From Rhizobium sp. TH135 (GTDB lineage: Bacteria; Pseudomonadota; Alphaproteobacteria; Rhizobiales; Rhizobiaceae): DNA of 64,000 nucleotides. Below are positions 57,137 through 64,000 of the stretch, one piece after another. Position 1 is the stretch's first letter. Every line of letters begins with the position of its first letter. The notes beneath the pieces were generated by a model that saw only the letters and a list, made by a program, of their open reading frames with translations, was not told the DNA's origin and did no database searches. The position numbers were made by a program, and so were the translations under genes. Location of the stretch: contig NZ_PKRP01000003.1 in the NCBI RefSeq assembly GCF_002855515.1, positions 248,001 to 312,000 of the forward strand, given 5' to 3'.

Positions 57137-58252
57137 ATGCGAATGTACAGGGGCAGGCTGAAACGCGATCTCGACGATTGGGTCGGGCGTGGACTGATTG
57201 ATGCGGCAACAGCCGGGAGGTTGCTGGCGGACGTCGATCAAAGGGGCGCACGCTTCAGCATCGGCGGCGTGCTATCGATGTTCGCAGCCCTGCTCATCGC
57301 CGCGTCTCTCTTGATGCTGATCGCGGCCAACTGGGAACTCATCCCGCGTCTGGTGAAGGTCGTCGGCATCATCGGCCTGATCTGGATCTTTCATGCGGTC
57401 GCAGCGATTGCCTGGCTACGCGGTGCCGATCGGATCGCAGCTGGATCGCTTGTGCTCGGTTCTGCGGCCTTCGGCGGCGCCATCGCCTTGATCGGCCAGC
57501 TCTACCATCTCTCGGGCGATACCTTCTCCGCGATGTTCCTGTGGTTCACGGTCGCCGCCGTTTCTGCCGCACTCTTCCGGTCCGGCGCGCTGACGGTCGT
57601 GACGGGCGCGCTTTCGCTTGTGACCTTCGGCGGTGGGTTTGACAGTTTCGGCTGGGATATCGGCAGTCATGGCATCTGGGCCTGGTGGCCACCCTTTGGA
57701 GCAGCCGTTGTTTTCGGCCTCGCAAACTGGACGGGCGCAAACAGGGCCAAGCATTTCGGTTACATCCTCCTCGTCAGCTGGATCTGGTGGATGACGATCC
57801 TCGATCGAAGCGAGGTCTATGTGTTTGGCGTGGGTATTGCCGCAACGTTGGTCTTCCTGGCGCTAACGGTGCCCGTATCGCCCCTGGCGGCAATCCATCG
57901 GCGGCTCGGTGCATCCGGCAGCTTCTATGCCCTGCTGCTCGCCTTGAGCGGTTTTGCTTATGTGCAGGGCAGTGCGGTGGATGCGGTCTCGATCGCTGTG
58001 CTTGGGGTGATTATCCTCGCCCTGTCGATCGCCGCGATTGCGCTCGACGGTCGCGACAATGGTGCGGTCCGTTTCCTCGCTTACGGCGCCTTTGCAGCTG
58101 AGGTCCTTTATCTGTCCTACGAGACGATCGATAGCATACTCGGAACCTCGGCCTTCTTCCTGCTTGCGGGTCTCGTTGTGGCGATCCTCGCCTTCATCGT
58201 CATTCGCCTCGAGAAACGCTTCTCCCGTCCAGTCGCAGAGGTGACGTCATGA
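57137..58252 (+). CDS. DUF2157 domain membrane protein
   Basis: This 371-aa protein has a short N-terminal soluble part (RLKRDLDDWVGRGLIDAATAGRLLADVDQRG), typical of DUF2157, and about ten membrane helices after it. It is translated with a GDYXXLXY protein, a pairing known in many bacteria, but the role of the pair is not known. ATG at 57137; 57143 is possible. Confidence 0.85.
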   Translation: MRMYRGRLKRDLDDWVGRGLIDAATAGRLLADVDQRGARFSIGGVLSMFAALLIAASLLMLIAANWELIPRLVKVVGIIGLIWIFHAVAAIAWLRGADRIAAGSLVLGSAAFGGAIALIGQLYHLSGDTFSAMFLWFTVAAVSAALFRSGALTVVTGALSLVTFGGGFDSFGWDIGSHGIWAWWPPFGAAVVFGLANWTGANRAKHFGYILLVSWIWWMTILDRSEVYVFGVGIAATLVFLALTVPVSPLAAIHRRLGASGSFYALLLALSGFAYVQGSAVDAVSIAVLGVIILALSIAAIALDGRDNGAVRFLAYGAFAAEVLYLSYETIDSILGTSAFFLLAGLVVAILAFIVIRLEKRFSRPVAEVTS

Positions 58253-58824
58253 TCGCTGCAAAACCCTTTGCCGCCGTCGCGCTGTTCATCGCCATCGTCC
58301 AGACGGCGATCCTCGGCTACATGATCGAAGGTAGGGCATCCATTCTGAGATCCGGAACGGATGTGCTGCTGAAGACAGCGCCGGTCGATCCGCGCGATCT
58401 TCTGCGTGGCGACTATGTCATCCTGACCTATGACATCTCCACGATATCAACGACGTCGATCACCGGCACCCGACCTGAGACCGGGGAAGTCGCAAGTCTG
58501 AATGTGCGGTTGAAGCCGGGTGTCGATGGTTTCTGGACGGTCTCTGCTGCCTCCTTCGATCCGCTCGCCGAGGAGGCGGGCAGCGTCGTGCTGATCTCGC
58601 AGCCCGTGACCATCTACGACTGGGAGTGGCAGAACGCGGGCAACCTCACTGTCTCCTACGGCATCGAGCGCTTCTACGTCCCGGAAGGCGAGGGCAGGCC
58701 GATCGAGGATGGCCGCAACCAGGGTCGGGTCTCGGTCGCGGTGCGTGTCTCCGAAGACGGTCAGGCACAGATTCGCGCCCTGATGCTCGACAACGAGCCA
58801 CTCTACGAAGAACCGCTTTACTGA
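58249..58824 (+). CDS. GDYXXLXY-domain protein
   Basis: The 191-aa protein has an N-terminal hydrophobic helix (PFAAVALFIAIVQTAILGYMI) and the defining motif in DLLRGDYVILTYDIS near residue 58. The rest (YGIERFYVPEGEG near 138) is periplasmic. It overlaps the DUF2157 gene by four bases. Confidence 0.87.
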   Translation: MIAAKPFAAVALFIAIVQTAILGYMIEGRASILRSGTDVLLKTAPVDPRDLLRGDYVILTYDISTISTTSITGTRPETGEVASLNVRLKPGVDGFWTVSAASFDPLAEEAGSVVLISQPVTIYDWEWQNAGNLTVSYGIERFYVPEGEGRPIEDGRNQGRVSVAVRVSEDGQAQIRALMLDNEPLYEEPLY

Positions 58825-58973
58825 GTGCTGCCATTCCCCCGCTGCAAAGCCTGTGAAGCCTGCCCGGTGGGCCTTGCAATACTGTCATTTTTCCTTTGCG
58901 TGCGGGAAAACGGGTGTTATAGAGACGCGCGCTCCGGAGGGGCCATGCGCGAATGCGACATGCGCTTTTGGAC

Positions 58974-59058
<85 letters not shown>

Positions 59059-59243
59059 GCTAAGCCGCGCGGGATCGATGAGAGAACACCGAGGTGTGAC
59101 TCCCGTCAGTCCGGCGCCGTTTTGCTTGGCAGATTGTTGACGAATTGCGACGCAGCCACGTCCGGGAAAATCAATTCCGGCGTCGTGCTCAGGGAAAACC
59201 ACCGGCTGTCCGAGCACGGCCGCCACGACATGAAGGTAAGAAC

Positions 59244-60722
59244 ATGCAGGTTATCGAAACGCTCGCTGAAGGGCTGAAGCGCGAAATCAAGGTCATCATT
59301 CCGGCCAAGGACATGGAACAGCGCATGAACGAGCGCCTGGCCGATGTGAAGGACAAGGTCCGCATCAACGGCTTCCGCCCGGGCAAGGTGCCGACCTCCC
59401 ATGTCAAGAAGATGTACGGCAAGTCGATCATGGCTGAACTCGTCAACGAGATCATCCGCGACAAGCCGTCGGCGATCCTGTCGGAGCGCGGCGAAAAGTC
59501 GGCGACCCAGCCGGAAATCGTCATGACCGAAGACGAGAAGGAAGCGGAAAAGATCCTGTCGGCTCAGGCCGACCTGGAATTCACGCTCTCCTACGAAATC
59601 ATCCCGGCGATCGAACTGAAGTCGGTCGACGGCATCAAGGTGACCCGTGAAGTTGTTGAAGTCTCGGAAGACGAGATCAACGAGCAGATCCTGAAGATCG
59701 CCGAAAGCGCCCGCACGTTTGAGACCAAGAAGGGCAAGGCCGCTGAAGGCGACCGCGTCACCATGGACTACCTCGGCAAGGTCGATGGCGAAGCCTTCGA
59801 CGGCGGCAAGGACGAAGACGCTGAACTCGTCATCGGCTCCAACCGCTTCATCCCGGGCTTTGAAGATCAGCTCGTTGGCCTCAAGGCTGGCGACGAGAAG
59901 GTCATCACCGTAAACTTCCCGGCCGATTACCCGGCTGCCAACCTTGCTGGCAAGGAAGCCACCTTCGACATCACCGTCAAGGAAGTGGCTGCTCCTGCCG
60001 CCTCCGAAATCAACGACGAGCTGGCCACCAAGCTCGGCGTCGAATCGGTCGAAAAGCTGAAGGAAATCGTTCGCGGCCAGATCGAGAGCCAGTACGGCAA
60101 CGTCACCCGCCAGAAGGTCAAGCGTCAGATCCTCGACCAGCTTGACGCTCTGTACAAGTTCGAGTCGCCCTCGAAGCTCGTCGATGCCGAGTTCGAGAAC
60201 ATCTGGCGCCAGATCAACACCGATCTCGCTCAGTCCGGCAAGACTTTCGCTGACGAAGACACGACCGAAGAAGCGGCCCGCGAAGAATACCGCGCGCTCG
60301 CCGAGCGTCGCGTTCGCCTCGGCCTCGTTCTCTCCGAAATCGGCGAAAAGGCCGGCATCGAAGTGACCGAAGAAGAAATGCAGCGTTCGCTCTTCGCTCA
60401 GCTGCAGCAGTTCCCGGGTCAGGAAAAGCAGATCCTCGACTTCTTCCGTAACACGCCGGGTGCCGCCGCTTCGCTGCGCGCGCCGATCTTCGAAGAGAAG
60501 GTCATCGACAAGCTGCTGGCTGAAGTCTCCGTCACCGACAAGAAGGTGAGCAAGGAAGAACTTCTGGCAGATGACGCCGAAGAAGGCGAAACCTCGGCCA
60601 AGAAGGCAGCTCCGAAGAAGAAGGCTGCTGCCAAGGCTGAAGACGCTGCTGAAGGCGAAGAAGCTGCGCCGAAGAAGAAGGCCGCTCCGAAGAAGAAGGC
60701 CGCCGAAGGCGACGCCGAGTAA
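59244..60722 (+). CDS. tig: Trigger factor
   Basis: The 492-aa ribosome-associated chaperone has the ribosome-binding signature [17 protein letters not shown] near residue 40. An FKBP-type PPIase domain (about 160-245; [20 protein letters not shown]) and the long helical C-terminal domain follow. An Ala/Lys/Glu-rich tail (about 455-492) is present. The start at 59244 has AAGGT upstream and drops a 33-residue spurious extension. Confidence 0.97.
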   Translation: MQVIETLAEGLKREIKVIIPAKDMEQRMNERLADVKDKVRINGFRPGKVPTSHVKKMYGKSIMAELVNEIIRDKPSAILSERGEKSATQPEIVMTEDEKEAEKILSAQADLEFTLSYEIIPAIELKSVDGIKVTREVVEVSEDEINEQILKIAESARTFETKKGKAAEGDRVTMDYLGKVDGEAFDGGKDEDAELVIGSNRFIPGFEDQLVGLKAGDEKVITVNFPADYPAANLAGKEATFDITVKEVAAPAASEINDELATKLGVESVEKLKEIVRGQIESQYGNVTRQKVKRQILDQLDALYKFESPSKLVDAEFENIWRQINTDLAQSGKTFADEDTTEEAAREEYRALAERRVRLGLVLSEIGEKAGIEVTEEEMQRSLFAQLQQFPGQEKQILDFFRNTPGAAASLRAPIFEEKVIDKLLAEVSVTDKKVSKEELLADDAEEGETSAKKAAPKKKAAAKAEDAAEGEEAAPKKKAAPKKKAAEGDAE

Positions 60723-60748
60723 TCTTCGTGCCTGATTGATATCAAGAG

Positions 60749-60774
60749 AAAGCCGTCCCTCGGGGCGGCTTTTT
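60749..60774 (+). terminator. Terminator after tig
   Basis: AAAGCCG(T)CCC pairs with GGGCGGCTTT around a three-base loop, with one bulged T, and is followed by more Ts. Confidence 0.8.
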
Positions 60775-60799
60775 CGTGTTTGCAGATGGGAGAGTGACG

Positions 60800-61549
60800 A
60801 TGCAGATCAGGCTCATTCGCAGTGCGACGCTCGCCGTCCAGATGGCCGATGTCCGGCTGCTGATCGATCCCTGGCTGGCAAGCAAGGGCGAGGGGAAAAG
60901 CTATTCCGGCCGTGGCCCGTCGCCGCTCGTCGATCTGCCTTGCCCAGTCGAGGAGCTGCTGGATGGCATCGATGCAGTGCTCGTCTCCCATCTCCACTCC
61001 GATCATTTCGACGAGGTAGCGCAACGCGTGCTGCCGAAGTCCATCCCGGTCCTCTGCCACGCCCGGGACCGGGATCAGATTGCGGCGATGGGCTTTTCCG
61101 ATGTGAGAGCGATCGGCGACGGGACGGCGGTCGGGGGCGTCACCATCCGCGCGACGGACGGCCGCCATGGACCGCCCGAGGTACTGGAAGACATGGGCGA
61201 GGTATCCGGCTTTCTGATCAGCGTTACCGGCGAGCCGACACTCTACTGGGCGGGTGACACGATCCTCTGCCCTGAGGTGGAGGCCGTGATGGCGGAGGAA
61301 AGGCCTGACATCGTTGTCGTCCATGGCTGCGGTGCACTGTGGCAGGGCAAGGGGCCATTGGTGATGGACGGTCAGATGGTGCTCGATACCGTCAGGCTTT
61401 CCGGCAATGCCACCGTTGTGGTCACCCATCTCGATGCGGTCGACCACGCGACGGTCTCGCGCGCCGAGCTCAGGCACGTGGCTGCAGAGGCCCCTATCGA
61501 TCAGAGCCGGTTGCTGGTGCCCGAAGACGGCGAGTTGCTGAGCTTCTAG
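60800..61549 (+). CDS. MBL-fold metallo-hydrolase
   Basis: The 249-aa protein has the metallo-beta-lactamase motif LVSHLHSDHFDEV (HxHxDH) near residue 65 and the later metal ligands GRHG, WAGDTI and VTHLDAVDH. This is the UlaG-like/COG2220 branch. GGGAG precedes the start. The stop overlaps the convergent MFS stop by four bases. Confidence 0.88.
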   Translation: MQIRLIRSATLAVQMADVRLLIDPWLASKGEGKSYSGRGPSPLVDLPCPVEELLDGIDAVLVSHLHSDHFDEVAQRVLPKSIPVLCHARDRDQIAAMGFSDVRAIGDGTAVGGVTIRATDGRHGPPEVLEDMGEVSGFLISVTGEPTLYWAGDTILCPEVEAVMAEERPDIVVVHGCGALWQGKGPLVMDGQMVLDTVRLSGNATVVVTHLDAVDHATVSRAELRHVAAEAPIDQSRLLVPEDGELLSF

Positions 61550-62769
61550 GCGGATCCGGTCTCAGCGCCGGCACGTGCGACGCGCCGCTCCACCGACAAG
61601 AGACCGATCACGCCGAGCAAGGCGAGCACTAGCCCGAGCCACGCCGATCCGGAATAGCCAAGGTAATGCGAGCCGACCGCGAAGGCGGCCGCGTTGATTC
61701 CATTGCCGAGGAAGGAATTGATCGGCAGGAAAGCCGTGCCGAGGCCGGGGCGTCCGGGGAAAAGATCCTGGAAATAGCTGAGCGGCAGCGCCAGAAGTGC
61801 TGCTGCAAAGGCTGCACCCGGCAGTGCAAGCGCGTAGATGTGCCACGGCGCGGAAGCGAAGCTGAGGGCTGCCATATAGCCGCCATAGCCGAGCGCCGCG
61901 GTCACGATCATGCCGACGATGCTGTGGCGCTTGAGCAAATGCGCCCACATCAGCATGAAGGGGATCTCGACAAGTGCCGTCATGCCGGCGATCAGCCCGA
62001 CATCGGCAGTCTTGCCGCCGAGCTGTAGCGTGAGGATGAGAGGCCAGACCGTGCCGCTCAGCCGCAAGGTCGAGGTGATCGCTGCGATCGAAACCATGCG
62101 GATCAGCACGTCGCGGGCGGCGAGTTCCTTGAGTGCTGCGAGAAAGCCGGGCGCCGAGGTATCCCGGACCGGTCGACTGGGCGGGGCTTTGAGGACAAAT
62201 GTCGCGCAGATGAGGATGAACAGGCAAAACAGCGCGGCGATCCCCCAAGCGCCGAGCATGTTGCCGGACGCCCCAAGTGCCAGCCCGAGCCCCGCGGGCG
62301 TCACCACCCAGGCGGCGGAAACCACAGCGCGCAAGGTACCGTTGATCGACGCAGCATCCGCCGGTTCGATGTCGCCGGTTTCCAGCCGCGCGCTGGCAAA
62401 CAGCAGCGAGCTGGTGGCGTAGAAGAAGGGCACGACCAGCGAGGTCGCGCCGAGGAAGACCGGGACAGAGGGAAACAGGTAGATGGCGCCGTAGCCGATG
62501 ACACCCAGCGTCGACATCGCCATCAGCATATGGCGCCTGTCGCCCAAGAGGTCTGAGATTATGCCGAGCGAAACGCTGATGACGACGGCGGAGACCGAGG
62601 AGACCAGCACAAGCAGCGAAAAGGCCTGATCGCTCATCCCGAGCGTGCCGATCGCGGTCACCGAAAGATACGGGATCGTCGCCCCGAAGGCCGACCCTTG
62701 GGCAAAGATCATCAAGGACAAAACGAGCAATTGCGGGCGGCCGGCAATCTGGCCGAAGGTTGAAAACAT
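61546..62769 (-). CDS. MFS transporter (sugar-efflux SetB-like)
   Basis: This 407-aa protein has 12 predicted membrane helices and the conserved loop between helices 2 and 3 (LGIISDLLGDRRHMLMAMS). The layout is similar to SetA/SetB sugar efflux transporters. The start at 62769 removes a 22-residue hydrophilic extension. Substrate not readable. Confidence 0.87.
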   Translation of the reverse strand: MFSTFGQIAGRPQLLVLSLMIFAQGSAFGATIPYLSVTAIGTLGMSDQAFSLLVLVSSVSAVVISVSLGIISDLLGDRRHMLMAMSTLGVIGYGAIYLFPSVPVFLGATSLVVPFFYATSSLLFASARLETGDIEPADAASINGTLRAVVSAAWVVTPAGLGLALGASGNMLGAWGIAALFCLFILICATFVLKAPPSRPVRDTSAPGFLAALKELAARDVLIRMVSIAAITSTLRLSGTVWPLILTLQLGGKTADVGLIAGMTALVEIPFMLMWAHLLKRHSIVGMIVTAALGYGGYMAALSFASAPWHIYALALPGAAFAAALLALPLSYFQDLFPGRPGLGTAFLPINSFLGNGINAAAFAVGSHYLGYSGSAWLGLVLALLGVIGLLSVERRVARAGAETGSA

Positions 62770-62923
62770 GAGAGGATCTCTGCTGCCGATGCAGCGAAAA
62801 ATCGGCGGGGAGCCGGAAGGTTTAAAGAGAACCATCCTGACATGAGTCGCGCCACGACGCAGCCGATCTCATTCAAGCCGGCAGCCTGCTGTCCGCAATT
62901 GGCTACTGATCGCTGGCTAGATT

Positions 62924-64000
62924 CTATTCGGCAGCCCGCCGCTCGACCTTTTCCGTCTTCAGCTCGCCCATCCGGTTCCACGCGTCGAGCCCGGCGATCT
63001 TGTAGGCTTCGGCGAGCGTCGGATAGTTGAAGGTGTTCTCGACGAAATATTCGACCGTGCCTTTGAGATTGAGCACCGCCTGGCCGATATGCACCAGTTC
63101 GGTGGCACCTTCGCCGACGATATGCACGCCGAGAAGACGGCGGGTCTTGAGCGAGAAGATCATCTTCAGCATGCCGCTGTCGAGGCCCATGATGTGGCCG
63201 CGCGAGGTCTCGCGGAAATGCGCGATGCCCGTTTCATAGGGAATGCTGCGCTGGATGACCTCTTCTTCCGTGAGCCCGCAGGTGGAGATCTCGGGAACCG
63301 CATAGATGCCGTATGGGAAGAATTGGGGTGGTTCATGCGCCGGTGCGCCGACCGCATGACGAGCCGCAATCCGGCCCTGTTCCATCGAGGTCGAGGCGAG
63401 CGACGGGAAGCCGACCACGTCCCCGGCCGCATAAATACTGGGGACGGCGGTCTGGAACGTCTCGGGGTTGACCTTCAACCGACCACGATTGTCGGCTTCG
63501 AGCCCTGCGGCTTCCAGGTTCAGCGAATCGACAGCCCCGACGCGACCGGCAGCGAAAAGGACCATTTCGGCGGTTAGAACACGACCGTTCTTGAGTGTGA
63601 CGCGGCACTTGCCATCGACCTTTTCGACGCCCTCGACCGTCTGGCCGAAGATCAGCTTCATGTTGCGGTCACGCAGCTGGTAGGTGAAATCCTCGACGAT
63701 TTCCTTGTCGATGAAATCGAGCATCGTATCGCGTGGCTCGACCACAGTAACTGCGGTATCGAGCGCCGAAAAAATCGTCGCATATTCGATGCCGATGACG
63801 CCTGCGCCGATGACGATCATCGACCGCGGTAGCTCCTTGATCTCGAGGATTTCGTCGCTGTCGATGATGCTCGAACCGTCGAAGGGAATATGCGAGGGCT
63901 TGAAAGGACGGGTACCGACGGCGAGGAGAACGGACTTGGCCTGCACATGCAGCACTTCGCCATCTTCTTTCGTTACCTCGATTGTCTGCGCATCGATGAA
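62924..64000 (-). CDS. sthA: Soluble pyridine nucleotide transhydrogenase (partial, 5' end outside window)
   Basis: About 358 C-terminal codons are visible; the usual length is about 466, so the first third is missing. The NAD-binding motif is VIGAGVIGIEYATIF, the FAD segment is YAAGDVVGFPSLASTSMEQG, and the dimer domain has GLTEEEVIQRSIPYETGIAHF. The redox disulfide region of related lipoamide dehydrogenases would be outside the window. It balances NADPH and NADH. The frame stays open to the window edge. Confidence 0.93.
   Translation of the reverse strand, partial: FIDAQTIEVTKEDGEVLHVQAKSVLLAVGTRPFKPSHIPFDGSSIIDSDEILEIKELPRSMIVIGAGVIGIEYATIFSALDTAVTVVEPRDTMLDFIDKEIVEDFTYQLRDRNMKLIFGQTVEGVEKVDGKCRVTLKNGRVLTAEMVLFAAGRVGAVDSLNLEAAGLEADNRGRLKVNPETFQTAVPSIYAAGDVVGFPSLASTSMEQGRIAARHAVGAPAHEPPQFFPYGIYAVPEISTCGLTEEEVIQRSIPYETGIAHFRETSRGHIMGLDSGMLKMIFSLKTRRLLGVHIVGEGATELVHIGQAVLNLKGTVEYFVENTFNYPTLAEAYKIAGLDAWNRMGELKTEKVERRAAE

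Overview
The window reads as a chromosomal segment of an alphaproteobacterium of the order Hyphomicrobiales, most likely family Rhizobiaceae (Rhizobium, Agrobacterium, Ensifer or a close relative). The evidence is the high GC content, the fused SecDF, the gene neighbourhoods (secDF, then a DUF498-type gene, then a phytoene-synthase-like gene; crcB-rluC-HAD-ATP12; tRNA-Leu-tig), a RIME-like palindromic repeat, DUF1127 mini-proteins and the sufS2-BCD-S1-T gene order. Genes are dense on both strands, and the many long antisense ORFs are shadows produced by GC-rich codon use.

Region by region. (1) 1-11.2 kb is housekeeping: the yajC tail, secDF, DUF498, trmFO, a DUF1127 gene, tyrS, anmK, a patatin-like gene, and an alpha/beta-hydrolase followed by a coupled PIN/antitoxin pair. 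(2) 11.2-22.6 kb holds the SUF Fe-S assembly operon, with two cysteine desulfurases and ICE-like and IRO-like motifs upstream. A pyrimidine-catabolism operon on the opposite strand (rutABCDF, with a RutR-like operator) sits between sufT and sufA. (3) 22.7-26.5 kb holds an Lrp/LysE pair, a LuxR/LuxI quorum-sensing pair with an undescribed small ORF behind luxI and a convergent overlapping small gene, and a miniature FlgC-like gene. (4) 26.7-31.9 kb is the glycine cleavage operon gcvTHP behind a tandem glycine riboswitch. (5) 32-38.5 kb holds copper-related DUF2946 and DUF1775-PCuAC genes, a flavodoxin-type gene, crcB, rluC-type, HAD, ATP12 and a lipoprotein gene. (6) 38.6-55.3 kb is cobalamin biosynthesis. 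An AdoCbl riboswitch leads cobU-cobW-cobN-GFA-GNAT-cobO. After a ParDE-like pair and a TSUP transporter comes a second operon: cbiX (His-rich tail), an unknown RNase-H-fold-like gene, cobH-cobL-cobI-(cbiG::cobJ)-cobM. (7) 55.3-64 kb holds a nucleoside hydrolase, a DUF1127/anti-Shine-Dalgarno sRNA locus, a DUF2157/GDYXXLXY pair, tRNA-Leu, tig, an MBL-fold gene, an MFS gene and the 3' part of sthA.

The most interesting non-coding locus is 56.36-57.02 kb on the minus strand. It has three hairpins that each present CCTCCTCCC in the loop, the last one acting as a terminator, and then a DUF1127 gene whose own terminator loop is CCTCCC. This resembles the alpha-r14/cuckoo RNA class and its link with DUF1127 (CcaF1/CcsR in Rhodobacter). 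The promoter carries a 14-bp element that is identical, with the same spacing to a -10-like box, to one upstream of the other DUF1127 gene about 50 kb away. The pair suggests shared control, possibly by the LysR-type regulator VtlR/LsrB.
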